A stretch of DNA of 64,000 nt from an uncultured Algibacter sp. (GCA_947502405.1 CANMZT010000002.1:186001-250000), one strand, 5' to 3'; counted from the stretch's first letter, positions 48,368 to 56,154 are shown. Translations and numbers: made by a program. Notes: generated by a model from the letters alone, not told the origin.

Positions 48368-49768
48368 TTAGTTTAGTTTTTTAATTATATTTTTAAGTGT
48401 ATTCTCGTTACCAACATTCCCAGGGAATACAATGTACGGCAATTTAGGAAACTTAGTATCTTCTCCCATTTCCCAAACAGGGATTCCTGGTGCTATTTGA
48501 CCTATAACTTTTGAACGTTTCATTTCTAAACCTTTAGTTGCTAAATCATGTGATGTTATACCTCCTTTAGCAATTAAGTATTTTGGCTCAGTACTCAAAC
48601 CGTTAACAATCTCCACAAGTGCATTTGAAACTGTTGAAGCTATATTGATAGTGGCTGATGCATCTTTTCCGGTAATCAACGTTCTACTGGTAAAAACAAT
48701 ACTATTTTCCCCTGCTTTTATATTCTCATCAATCTTTTTAATTAATGAGCTTAAATAAGCTGCAGAAGAATTTCCTAAAACCTTCCTAATATCTAGTTCT
48801 ATAATAGTATTTGAATCAAATAACCTTAGAGCTTTTTGCAATTGCTCTGACGATTTTTTAACATAAGACCCCACTACAGTTAAACCTCCATGACTAGTTT
48901 TATTGCTTAAAAGCCTGCCAGTATCAATTAAACCCATGGGTTTTAAACCAATGTAAGAAGGCACAAAAGAACTTGACGTTCTATAAATAATCTTTTTCCC
49001 AGATTTTTCAGCAAGTAATAATGCTTGAGAAACTTTATCTAAATCTGAATAACTTAAACTATCAAATACACAATAATTACTTGGTGGAATTTCAAAAATA
49101 GTGTTTGAGAGAGCTTCTACTTTTTCAGTTCTAATAGTGCTTAAAGAAAACGAATATACTTCTGATGAATTAATATCGCCCTTTGATTTTTCCTCAATAT
49201 ATTCCTTTAGATTTGATTTTGAATATTTAAAAGAATGGTCTTGCGCAAAAGGTGTTTCACTTACTGGTGTTAGCTCTCCTTCTTCGTTAATATAGTGTGT
49301 ATTGTTTACCGTAACTCGGTTACCTTCAAACATTACTGGAATAAAGACTATAATGGCATCACTTAGATTCAATTTACTTTTAAGCGTTTCTGGCTCCAAA
49401 GGAAAATGGCCTCGGAGTGTAGAATCACTTCTACTAATAATCGTATACGCTTTACCAGAAATTTTAGAAGCTTCAAGAATATTTGCGCCTATAGTTTTAT
49501 AGGTTAGTTTACTTTCCTCAGCGCTTAAACTTCTAGAGTTGGTTAATAAAAAAAAAGTAGATGAATTCTCTAATTCTGAAGTTAACGTTTGCACATCCCA
49601 ATTTGTAAGTAGTGGAATACCATAAACGGTTTGATTACCTGTAGGGTCATCATCAATAACAATACAGGTTTTGTTTAGCTTTTTGAATAATTCAAAATTT
49701 AAACCTCTATAGTTTAAACTATCTTCTTTTGGTAATTCTTTTAATATTTTAGATAGTGCTATGCTCAT
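48368..49768 (-). CDS. DUF1537 four-carbon acid-sugar kinase family protein
   Basis: This 466-residue protein has both halves of the family. The N-terminal substrate domain (DUF1537_N) contains VIDDDPTGNQTVYG (37-50), TNSRSL (about 76-81) and SRSDSTLRGHFPLE (about 110-123). The C-terminal nucleotide-binding domain contains KGGITSHDLATKGL (about 401-414) and FPGNVGNENTL near the end. Known members phosphorylate threonate, erythronate, 3-oxo-tetronates or 3-oxo-isoapionate. Its first codon overlaps the cyclase-family stop by 1 bp, and the transporter follows by 2 bp. The usual partner PdxA2 is absent, and a TtuC-type dehydrogenase is present instead. Confidence 0.9.
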   Translation of the reverse strand: MSIALSKILKELPKEDSLNYRGLNFELFKKLNKTCIVIDDDPTGNQTVYGIPLLTNWDVQTLTSELENSSTFFLLTNSRSLSAEESKLTYKTIGANILEASKISGKAYTIISRSDSTLRGHFPLEPETLKSKLNLSDAIIVFIPVMFEGNRVTVNNTHYINEEGELTPVSETPFAQDHSFKYSKSNLKEYIEEKSKGDINSSEVYSFSLSTIRTEKVEALSNTIFEIPPSNYCVFDSLSYSDLDKVSQALLLAEKSGKKIIYRTSSSFVPSYIGLKPMGLIDTGRLLSNKTSHGGLTVVGSYVKKSSEQLQKALRLFDSNTIIELDIRKVLGNSSAAYLSSLIKKIDENIKAGENSIVFTSRTLITGKDASATINIASTVSNALVEIVNGLSTEPKYLIAKGGITSHDLATKGLEMKRSKVIGQIAPGIPVWEMGEDTKFPKLPYIVFPGNVGNENTLKNIIKKLN

Positions 49769-50403
49769 TAATATTTTTCTATAGCAACGACTCTTGCAGG
49801 CGAGCCATCACCTCCACCAATTTTTAAAGGTAAAGCTATAAGTTCTACACAATTAGATTGTAAGGTTTCCAAATTAGTAAGTCCTTCGATTATTACAACA
49901 CCGCTTAGGAGTATTTCATGAATTCTGGTTACCTCTTCTATATTATTAACATCTGCCACTGATGGAGGTTCAACTCCAATCATTTTTACATTATTATCCA
50001 AACACCACTGTGCCAATGCTTCACTAATTCTAGGTAAGTCATCTCTGTATTTTGGAGTATTTACATATTGAGACCAACCCGACCAAAAAATCAAACTATC
50101 TCCAGGTGCAAATTGTTTAATAATTTCTTGGGGTATATCTTCTAAAAGAATAAGACCTTTAGCTCCAATATGACGAACATCAATAACCCAAGCTTTACCT
50201 ATAAAACTTGAGACTGGAATTTTATCAATAGTTTCATCATTTACATTAAAATGGATAGGTGCATCCATATGCGTACCACAATGTGAATAGAAATTTAATT
50301 CACTAGCGTTCCAGCCATCTTTACTAATAGTTTTGCTAATTTCTTTTGAGAAACCAGCAATACTATTAGTATATGTTAATGTAAGATCTACAATGGCATT
50401 CAA
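49768..50403 (-). CDS. Cyclase-family metal hydrolase (kynurenine formamidase-like)
   Basis: This 211-residue protein carries the cyclase-family (PF04199) metal signature HxGTHxDxPxHF with H41, H45, D47 and H51. Other conserved parts are the GVEPPSV segment (about 143-149) and the ELIALPLKIGGGDGSPARVVA end. Family members hydrolyse amide or lactone bonds with zinc or manganese. In an acid-sugar operon, opening of a sugar lactone made by a Gfo/Idh dehydrogenase is a reasonable role. It is tightly placed (3 bp after the dehydrogenase, 1-bp overlap with the kinase). Confidence 0.87.
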   Translation of the reverse strand: MNAIVDLTLTYTNSIAGFSKEISKTISKDGWNASELNFYSHCGTHMDAPIHFNVNDETIDKIPVSSFIGKAWVIDVRHIGAKGLILLEDIPQEIIKQFAPGDSLIFWSGWSQYVNTPKYRDDLPRISEALAQWCLDNNVKMIGVEPPSVADVNNIEEVTRIHEILLSGVVIIEGLTNLETLQSNCVELIALPLKIGGGDGSPARVVAIEKY

Positions 50404-50406
50404 ATT

Positions 50407-51453
50407 CTATAAGTTTTTTATAACAGCATCAGCTACATCAGAAGTTTTGGCATCACCTCCTAAATCAACAGTTAAAACACCACTCGCGGTACTCTTATCA
50501 ATAGCTTCCATAATGTTATCAGCAGCTTCTTTTTCACCTAAATGCTCTAGCATAATAGCTGCAGACCAAATCTGCCCGTAAGGGTTTGCTATATTCTTAC
50601 CAGCAATATCAGGTGCCGACCCATGAATAGGCTCAAACATTGAAGGAAATTCTTTTTCTGGATTTATATTTCCACTACCTCCAAGTCCAAGACTTCCCAT
50701 AACTGCTCCTCCTAAATCACTTAAAATATCTCCAAAAAGGTTAGTAGTTAATACAACATCAAAAATCTCTGGCTTTAAAACAAACATTGCAGTAGAGTTA
50801 TCTATGTACATTTGCTCGTGCTGAACATCTGGATATTCTTTGGCAACCTCCTTAATTATTCGGTCCCAATAAGCTAAACTATTTATCAATGTATTAGATT
50901 TTGTTATATGAGTTACCTTGTTTCGTCTTTTTCGCGCTAGCTTAAAAGCATAATGTGCCACACGTTCGATTCCTTTTCTAGTAAAAACACTAGTATCTAA
51001 TCCCATACCATTGGCCTCATCAGGTAAATATTGTCCTCCCATTTGAACAAACTCACCTTCTGTATTCTCTCTAACAATAACAAAATCTATATGCTTTTCG
51101 GTTCTTAATGGCCTTATAACCCCAGGGTAAGTTCTTACTGGTCTGTAGTTTACATATTGATTGAATGATGTTCTCACTTTAAAAGTGTAATCTTTTGCTG
51201 GCAATGTATCATCTACCGCTGGTAATCCAACTGAGCCAAAATAAACAGCGTCAAATTCTTTTAGAGTTTCTAATCCATCATCAGGTAAAAACTGATTATT
51301 TTTTAGATAGTAACCTGCACCCCAATCAAAAGTTTTAGAGGTTATACCAAAGTTATGTTTTTTTGCTACGGCTTCTAATACTCTATAGCCTTCTGGAACG
51401 ATTTCATTTCCAATGCCATCTCCAGGAACTACTGCAATATTGTAATTTTTCAC
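50407..51453 (-). CDS. Tartrate/D-malate-type beta-decarboxylating dehydrogenase
   Basis: This 348-residue protein belongs to the isocitrate/isopropylmalate dehydrogenase family, tartrate dehydrogenase (TtuC) branch. Visible segments are VVPGDGIGNEI (8-18), KVRTSFNQYVNYRPVRTYPG (about 92-111) with the substrate-binding arginines, VRENTEGEF (about 127-135), THITKSNTL with the catalytic lysine (about 188-196), and FEPIHGSAPDIAGKNIANP (about 271-289). Family enzymes oxidise a 2-hydroxy acid with NAD and usually decarboxylate it. In this operon it may act after the DUF1537 kinase in the role PdxA2 plays elsewhere, or directly on tartrate or malate. Confidence 0.9.
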   Translation of the reverse strand: MKNYNIAVVPGDGIGNEIVPEGYRVLEAVAKKHNFGITSKTFDWGAGYYLKNNQFLPDDGLETLKEFDAVYFGSVGLPAVDDTLPAKDYTFKVRTSFNQYVNYRPVRTYPGVIRPLRTEKHIDFVIVRENTEGEFVQMGGQYLPDEANGMGLDTSVFTRKGIERVAHYAFKLARKRRNKVTHITKSNTLINSLAYWDRIIKEVAKEYPDVQHEQMYIDNSTAMFVLKPEIFDVVLTTNLFGDILSDLGGAVMGSLGLGGSGNINPEKEFPSMFEPIHGSAPDIAGKNIANPYGQIWSAAIMLEHLGEKEAADNIMEAIDKSTASGVLTVDLGGDAKTSDVADAVIKNL

Positions 51454-51463
51454 TTTTTAAGTT

Positions 51464-52087
51464 TTATTTGTTTAATAATAATATTCTTGATTTCTGAATG
51501 TGTTCTCTAGCATTTTTTTCAGCCAAATAAGGGTCACCTTCCTCAATTGCCTTTATAATACTATGGTGTTCTTTTAGAGTTTCTTCTGGCGGTCTTAATA
51601 AACCTCGGTTTATCACCTTTTCATAAATACTTCCAAAAAAATAAATTTTATCTAATGGTGCATTTCCTGTCAACTTAATTAATAATGAGTGAAATGCTTC
51701 ATCAGCTTTTGTATATGCATTACTATTAATTTTATTCTCAGAATTAAAGGACTTAAAACAGTTTTTTAATTGGGCAATTTGCTTAGAATCGTTGGACTCT
51801 GCCAATATTCGAGCTGCCATCCCTTCTAAAGCTTCTCTGCATACATAAATATCATATAATTCTTTATCATTTAAAGTTTTTACATACATCCCACGACGCG
51901 GAATACTCTCTAATAAAAAATCATTTTCTAGAGCTAGTAAGGCTTTCATTAAAGGGGTTCTGCTAACACCTAATAATTCAGCAATCTTTTCTTGAACTAT
52001 TTTTTCACCTGGTTTAAGCTCACCACTAACAATCATTTCTTTTAGTCGATCATAAATAGGTTCACTAAGATTTTGATGCTCTATCAT
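51464..52087 (-). CDS. GntR-family (FadR/FCD) transcriptional regulator
   Basis: This 207-residue protein has a GntR winged helix (about 12-66: SGELKPGEKIVQEKIAELLGVSRTPLMKALLALE) and an all-helical FCD ligand domain (about 75-205) with the DEAFHSLLIKLTGN and EHHSIIKAIEEGD metal-site histidines. It is the first gene of the acid-sugar operon and is followed by the dehydrogenase after 10 bp. A perfect 20-bp palindrome overlaps its own promoter, so autorepression relieved by a small carboxylic acid is likely. Confidence 0.93.
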   Translation of the reverse strand: MIEHQNLSEPIYDRLKEMIVSGELKPGEKIVQEKIAELLGVSRTPLMKALLALENDFLLESIPRRGMYVKTLNDKELYDIYVCREALEGMAARILAESNDSKQIAQLKNCFKSFNSENKINSNAYTKADEAFHSLLIKLTGNAPLDKIYFFGSIYEKVINRGLLRPPEETLKEHHSIIKAIEEGDPYLAEKNAREHIQKSRILLLNK

Positions 52088-52092
52088 TTAAT

Positions 52093-52112
52093 GTATTTTG
52101 TATACAAAATAC
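52093..52112. promoter_or_regulatory. Perfect 20-bp palindromic operator of the GntR/FCD regulator
   Basis: GTATTTTGTATACAAAATAC is its own reverse complement. The TTGTATACAA core resembles operators of FadR-type GntR proteins. It begins 6 bp from the regulator ATG and abuts the -7 element, covering the expected transcription start. Confidence 0.85.
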
Positions 52113-52139
52113 AAATATAGTACTTTATATTTAATCCAA
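52112..52139 (-). promoter_or_regulatory. Promoter of the acid-sugar operon
   Basis: On the minus strand TTG (52137-52139) and TATATTTG (52112-52119) are separated by 17 bp. This is an exact match to the Bacteroidetes pattern TTG-N17-23-TAnnTTTG. The start codon is 25 bp downstream. Confidence 0.8.
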
Positions 52140-52192
52140 TAAAACGATAAAATTTTACTCAAACATAACTGGGATCCAGTTCAAAATAAAAT

Positions 52193-52240
52193 CGCCCTAC
52201 TTCTTTGAAGCAGGGCGTCTATTGAGTTGGGATGACAGGG
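52193..52240 (-). repeat. Decayed tRNA 3' end with its terminator (unit A)
   Basis: On the minus strand the sequence ending CCCTGTCATCCCA (52228-52240) matches the last bases of the intact tRNA-Pro with changes. It is followed by a terminator hairpin, CGCCCTGCTTC with GAAGTAGGGCG (52193-52217), and then ATTTTATTTT. The 5' half of the tRNA is missing. Confidence 0.6.
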
Positions 52241-52355
52241 TTTTGATAATCCTATAAAACCCATATTGCAAATAAAACTTTGTTTTAATTAAAAATAAAA
52301 GCTTCGGTTTACTTAAGAAAGCACACTTTCTACAAATACCAAAGCCTATATTTAG

Positions 52356-52374
52356 TCGGGATGACAGGATTTGC
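52356..52374 (-). repeat. Decayed tRNA 3' end (unit B)
   Basis: On the minus strand this ends AAATCCTGTCATCCCGA, identical over 17 bases to the 3' end of the intact tRNA-Pro at 52522-52596. The upstream T-arm half and the rest of the tRNA are not recognisable. An imperfect hairpin (52280-52350) follows on the minus strand, as a terminator would. Confidence 0.65.
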
Positions 52375-52405
52375 AGAATCCTTTTACATCGCTATTGTTG
52401 CAAAT

Positions 52406-52441
52406 AAACACTAAATGCTATAGCATTTTTTGTGTTTTTAT
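52406..52441. terminator. Hairpin around a 16-bp palindrome
   Basis: AAATGCTATAGCATTT (52413-52428) is a perfect palindrome, flanked by AAACAC and GTGTTT that also pair. A TTTTTATTTT tract follows on the plus strand. It could act as a terminator in either direction between tRNA units. Confidence 0.6.
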
Positions 52442-52478
52442 TTTGAACCTTTACCCAAATAAAATTTGGTCTCTGCTC

Positions 52479-52512
52479 AAAATAAAAACACTCTACTTCT
52501 TTGAAGTAGAGT
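52479..52512 (-). terminator. Terminator of tRNA-Pro
   Basis: ACTCTACTTC (52490-52499) pairs perfectly with GAAGTAGAGT (52503-52512) around a 3-base loop. On the minus strand it is followed by TTTTTATTTT. It begins 10 bp after the tRNA 3' end. Confidence 0.85.
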
Positions 52513-52521
52513 ATTTATTTG

Positions 52522-52596
52522 TCGGGATGACAGGATTTGAACCTGCGACCACACGGCCCCCAGCCGTGTACGCTAACCGGACTGCGCCACATCCCG
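52522..52596 (-). tRNA. tRNA-Pro (anticodon GGG)
   Basis: On the minus strand a full cloverleaf can be drawn. The acceptor CGGGATG pairs with CATCCCG. The anticodon stem CACGG/CCGTG encloses the loop CTGGGGG, with GGG at positions 34-36. The T-stem GCAGG/CCTGT holds TTCAAAT, and the discriminator base is A. CCA is not encoded. It is followed by its own terminator and by two decayed copies of its 3' end. Confidence 0.97.
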
Positions 52597-52706
52597 TTTT
52601 TAAATGGATTTCAAAGAAAACACATTTTTAAAATAATTACAAACTTGTATGCTTTTTAAATTATAAATATGCTGGCAGATTAACGTTATGCTTTGAATTG
52701 TAATGG

Positions 52707-52817
52707 TGCTGGCAGATATGCCCGCGTTAGGGATAGTAGTGGTAGCTTTTGGCGAGGCGCGCATCGAGCCAAAACTTATAACGAATAGCCCGACCCGACC
52801 TTAGGAGGGGAACGCCC
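52707..52817. ncRNA. Probable conserved flavobacterial structured RNA/repeat element
   Basis: The stretch has the wording GCCCGCGTTAGGGATAGTAG, then a hairpin (TTTTGGC with GCCAAAA, 52747-52774), then ATAACGAATAGCCCGACCCG and GGGGAACGCCC. I recognise this layout as an intergenic element common in Flavobacteriia, possibly the Flavo-1 RNA motif, but cannot confirm the family by search. It is much more GC-rich than its surroundings. It stands alone between tRNA-Pro and trxB, with no ORF. The strand is uncertain; the plus reading is the one described. Confidence 0.55.
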
Positions 52818-52820
52818 AAA

Positions 52821-52853
52821 AACAAAAAAAGCCAAAGCTATTAAACTTTGGCT
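52821..52853 (-). terminator. Terminator of trxB
   Basis: GCCAAAG (52831-52837) pairs with CTTTGGC (52846-52852). On the minus strand the stem is followed by TTTTTTTGTTTTT. It begins about 20 bp after the trxB stop. Confidence 0.85.
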
Positions 52854-52873
52854 TTCTTAATTTTATTAATTTC

Positions 52874-53854
52874 TTAATTATATGTTGACGTAGATACTTC
52901 AAAAGTAGCATCTTTGGCCGCTAAATAACGTTCTGCATCTAAAGCTGCCATACAACCTGTTCCTGCAGCGGTTACCGCTTGTCTGTATACATGGTCTGCC
53001 GCATCACCAGAAACGAAAACACCTTCAACATTGGTTTTAGAAGATCCCGGGACATTTATGATATATCCTGTTTCATCTAAATCTAGATAATCTTTAAAGA
53101 TGTCTGTGTTAGGTTTATGACCGATGGCTACGAAAAACCCAGTAGCTTCAATGTCGTGTTTTTCGCTTGTTTTATTATTGAAAACTCTAACGCCTGTTAC
53201 TACTTGTCCATCGCCTAAAACCTCATCGGTTTCGGTATTGAATAAAATCTCAATGTTCTCTGTGTTTCTTACTCTGGCTTCCATGATTTTAGATGCTCTA
53301 AACTCATCACGTCTTACCAACATGGTTACTTTTTTACAAAGCTTAGACAGGTAATGTGCTTCTTCACAAGCTGAATCTCCTGCTCCAACAATTACCACTT
53401 CTTGATTTCTGTAAAAGAAACCATCACAAACGGCACATGCTGAAACGCCACCACCTAGTTTTAAATATTTCTGCTCAGAATCTAAGCCTAAATATTTAGC
53501 TGAGGCTCCTGTTGAAATAATGATAGTATCTGCATGAATTTCTTTTTCATCGTTCACCCATACTTTATGTACATCGCCTGAAAAATCTACTTTTGTTATC
53601 CAACCGTTACGTACATCTGTCTCAAAACGTTCTGCTTGAGCTTGCAATTGCATCATCATTTCTGGTCCTGTTACACCCTCTGGATATCCTGGGAAATTTT
53701 CAACATCATTAGTTGTTGTTAATTGTCCACCTGGTTGCGATCCTTGGTATAACACAGGATTCATATTTGCTCTTGCTGCATAAATTGCGGCTGTATAACC
53801 TGCAGGCCCAGAGCCTATTATTAAACATTTTAATTTTTCTATATCTTCTGCCAT
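52874..53854 (-). CDS. trxB: Thioredoxin-disulfide reductase
   Basis: This 326-residue flavoprotein is full length for the bacterial low-molecular-weight type. It has the FAD motif GSGPAGYTAAIYAAR (15-29), the redox-active C140-A-V-C143, the NADPH motif GAGDSACEEAHYL (about 157-169) and the C-terminal FAD segment VFVSGDAADHVYRQAVTAAGTGCMAALDAERYL. It transfers electrons from NADPH to thioredoxin in the cytoplasm. It is a single-gene unit with its own terminator and a promoter in the divergent region toward the radical-SAM gene. Confidence 0.97.
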   Translation of the reverse strand: MAEDIEKLKCLIIGSGPAGYTAAIYAARANMNPVLYQGSQPGGQLTTTNDVENFPGYPEGVTGPEMMMQLQAQAERFETDVRNGWITKVDFSGDVHKVWVNDEKEIHADTIIISTGASAKYLGLDSEQKYLKLGGGVSACAVCDGFFYRNQEVVIVGAGDSACEEAHYLSKLCKKVTMLVRRDEFRASKIMEARVRNTENIEILFNTETDEVLGDGQVVTGVRVFNNKTSEKHDIEATGFFVAIGHKPNTDIFKDYLDLDETGYIINVPGSSKTNVEGVFVSGDAADHVYRQAVTAAGTGCMAALDAERYLAAKDATFEVSTSTYN

Positions 53855-53875
53855 AATCTTATCAATTTAGTAGAA

Positions 53876-53883
53876 CAAAAGTA
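53876..53883 (-). promoter_or_regulatory. -7 promoter element of trxB
   Basis: The minus strand reads TACTTTTG, an exact match to TAnnTTTG, 21 bp before the trxB ATG. No clear TTG at -33 was found. Confidence 0.55.
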
Positions 53884-53997
53884 GAATTTTTGACGTAAAC
53901 CTTACACATAAGTTATTAACACTGTTTATAAACCAATAAACTGTTTCTATAGCAAAAAATCTCATCTATTTTAACACTACCCAACCTTAAAATTTTC

Positions 53998-54005
53998 TAT
54001 CTTTG
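53998..54005 (+). promoter_or_regulatory. -7 promoter element of the radical-SAM operon
   Basis: The plus strand reads TATCTTTG, an exact match to TAnnTTTG, 51 bp before the ATG at 54057. The -33 element is not obvious. Confidence 0.5.
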
Positions 54006-54056
54006 AGTATTCAGGTTTTCCAAATCTACATTCAATCTTTTTAATTAATCTAATTT

Positions 54057-55319
54057 ATGTCCTTCGATCGTATTCGAGAAAAACTCAATATACTTGCAGA
54101 TGCCGCAAAGTATGACGTTTCATGTTCTTCAAGTGGTAGTAACAGAAAAAACACAAATAAGGGTTTAGGCAACTCAACAAGTATGGGCATTTGCCATACT
54201 TATACAAAAGATGGACGCTGTGTATCTCTTTTAAAAATTCTATTAACCAACCATTGTATTTTTGATTGTGCGTATTGTGTTACCAGAAAAAGTAATGATA
54301 TTAAACGTGCTGCATTTAAAGTACAGGAAGTAGTTGATTTAACTATTAATTTTTATCGTAGAAATTATATTGAAGGTCTCTTTTTAAGTTCTGGTATTTT
54401 TAAAAGCGCAGATTATACCATGGAGCGTTTGGTGGCTGTTGCCAAAAAACTACGCTTAGAAGAGAATTTTAATGGGTATATCCATTTAAAATCTATTCCA
54501 GGTGCTTCAGATGAATTGATGCGAGAAGCTGGACTTTATGCTGATAGATTAAGTGTAAATATTGAAATTCCTACCAAAGAAGGTTTAAAAAAACTAGCTC
54601 CAGATAAAAAGCATGATGATTTTATCAAACCCATGAAAAAGGTTAAAAATGAAATTATTCAATATAAATCTGAAAAGAAAATTATTAAAAGCACACCAAA
54701 ATATGCACCCGCAGGCCAAAGTACCCAAATGATAATAGGCGCTAGCGGCGAGACCGATATGCAAATAATGTACACATCAAATTACCTATATAACAAGTTT
54801 GATTTAAAGCGTGTGTATTATTCGGGCTACATCCCCGTTAGTTACGATAAACGCTTACCAATGATAGGTACAGAAGTTCCAGTTTTGCGAGAAAACAGAC
54901 TTTATCAAACCGATTGGTTATTGCGCTTTTATGGTTTTGATGTGCGAGAAATTCTTAACCCAGAGCACCCAGATCTAGACCTTGATATAGACCCAAAATT
55001 GTCATGGGCTTTACGGAACCTACACCAATTCCCTGTAGATGTTAACAAAGCTGATAAAATGATGCTAGCTAGAGTCCCCGGACTTGGTATGGTCTCAGTG
55101 CATAAAATTTTAAATGCAAGACGTTTTAGAAACTTAAACTGGGAACACTTAAAAACCATTGGTGTAAAACTAAATCGTGCTAAATACTTTATTACCTGCA
55201 ATTCTAGATATTTTGAAACTAGAGATTATTCCGCTTCTAAACTCAAAGATATTTTAGTACATAATTCTACGGGTAAACATAAACAAGCATTTACTGGTCA
55301 ATTAGCATTATTTACTTAA
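54057..55319 (+). CDS. Radical-SAM protein linked to DNA modification/repair (TIGR03916-like)
   Basis: This 420-residue protein has the radical-SAM cluster motif CxxxCxxC at C67, C71 and C74 (NHCIFDCAYC). Three more cysteines lie at 23, 46 and 55 in the N-terminal segment. The C-terminus has a helix-hairpin-helix DNA-binding segment (VDVNKADKMMLARVPGLGMVSVHKILNARR, about 326-355). This matches the family annotated as putative DNA modification/repair radical-SAM protein, found paired with a DUF4130 partner and sometimes a uracil-DNA-glycosylase-like protein. The next gene overlaps it as TAATG, so the two are translationally coupled. The chemistry is not known. Confidence 0.9.
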   Translation: MSFDRIREKLNILADAAKYDVSCSSSGSNRKNTNKGLGNSTSMGICHTYTKDGRCVSLLKILLTNHCIFDCAYCVTRKSNDIKRAAFKVQEVVDLTINFYRRNYIEGLFLSSGIFKSADYTMERLVAVAKKLRLEENFNGYIHLKSIPGASDELMREAGLYADRLSVNIEIPTKEGLKKLAPDKKHDDFIKPMKKVKNEIIQYKSEKKIIKSTPKYAPAGQSTQMIIGASGETDMQIMYTSNYLYNKFDLKRVYYSGYIPVSYDKRLPMIGTEVPVLRENRLYQTDWLLRFYGFDVREILNPEHPDLDLDIDPKLSWALRNLHQFPVDVNKADKMMLARVPGLGMVSVHKILNARRFRNLNWEHLKTIGVKLNRAKYFITCNSRYFETRDYSASKLKDILVHNSTGKHKQAFTGQLALFT

Positions 55320-56074
55320 TGTACACTACAGTAACATATGATGGATCTTTTGATGGGTTTCTAACTTGTGTTTTTGAAATTTATGAGCGTCGTTTATCAA
55401 ATATCATTATTAAAAGTAAGCATCTATTTGAAAGTGAATTATTTGGCACACACGAACATATTATTACAGACAACAATAAATCTAAACGTGTTTTCGATGG
55501 ATTAAAAAAACATATTAGTGCCAAGGGTTGCCGTATGTTGTATTATGCCTTTTTAAGTGAATTAAACGGTATAGAGAACACGATGTTAAGTGTTATAACA
55601 TATACCTTCAAGAGTAAAAAAAATATCATTTCAGACTACAGTCATCAAGATGTATTGCAATTATCTAAAGTTGTAAAAAAGGTAGGTAGAGAAAAACATA
55701 GAATGGAAGCTTTTGTTAGATTTCAGCAAACAAAAGATAACATGTACTTTGCTAATATTGAACCAGATTTTAATGTATTACCGCTCATAAAAAGCCATTT
55801 CACAAAACGGTATGCAGATCAAAAATGGATTATTTATGATTTAAAACGCAAATATGGCTTGTTTTATAAACTAGAAAGCACAGAAATTATCACTATAGAT
55901 TTTGATTTAAACCATTCAAAAAAAGATTGGTTTACAGATGATGAAAAAAACTACGAAACCCTCTGGAAAGATTATTTTGAAAGCACTAATATAGAAGAAC
56001 GCATTAACACAAAACTTCATATTCAGCATGTACCTAAACGGTATTGGAAATATTTAAGTGAAAAACAACCTTAA
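55319..56074 (+). CDS. TIGR03915/DUF4130-family protein, partner of radical-SAM protein
   Basis: This 251-residue protein starts with MYTTVTYDGSFDGFLTCVFEIYERR, the family start. Further landmarks are LQLSKVVKKVGREKHRMEAFVRFQ (about 115-138) and PLIKSHFTKRYADQKWIIYDLKRKYGLFY (about 157-185). The C-terminus (WKDYFESTNIEERINTKLHIQHVPKRYWKYLSE) is strongly conserved in the family. It is annotated elsewhere as a probable DNA metabolism protein and is almost always encoded with the radical-SAM gene. Its ATG shares a base with the stop of that gene. Exact role unknown; a shared repair or base-modification pathway is inferred. Confidence 0.9.
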   Translation: MYTTVTYDGSFDGFLTCVFEIYERRLSNIIIKSKHLFESELFGTHEHIITDNNKSKRVFDGLKKHISAKGCRMLYYAFLSELNGIENTMLSVITYTFKSKKNIISDYSHQDVLQLSKVVKKVGREKHRMEAFVRFQQTKDNMYFANIEPDFNVLPLIKSHFTKRYADQKWIIYDLKRKYGLFYKLESTEIITIDFDLNHSKKDWFTDDEKNYETLWKDYFESTNIEERINTKLHIQHVPKRYWKYLSEKQP

Positions 56075-56154
56075 ATACGTTTTATTGGAGTTTGAATCTC
56101 AATTATCCTTTTTATCAATTTCTATAGTTTATATTTATCATTTATTTTTATGTT

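Noticed and set aside
52371-52631. 86-codon frame on the plus strand covering the tRNA
   Set aside because: It runs through the tRNA-Pro gene in reverse and two decayed tRNA pieces. Such tRNA-overlapping frames are a common annotation error.
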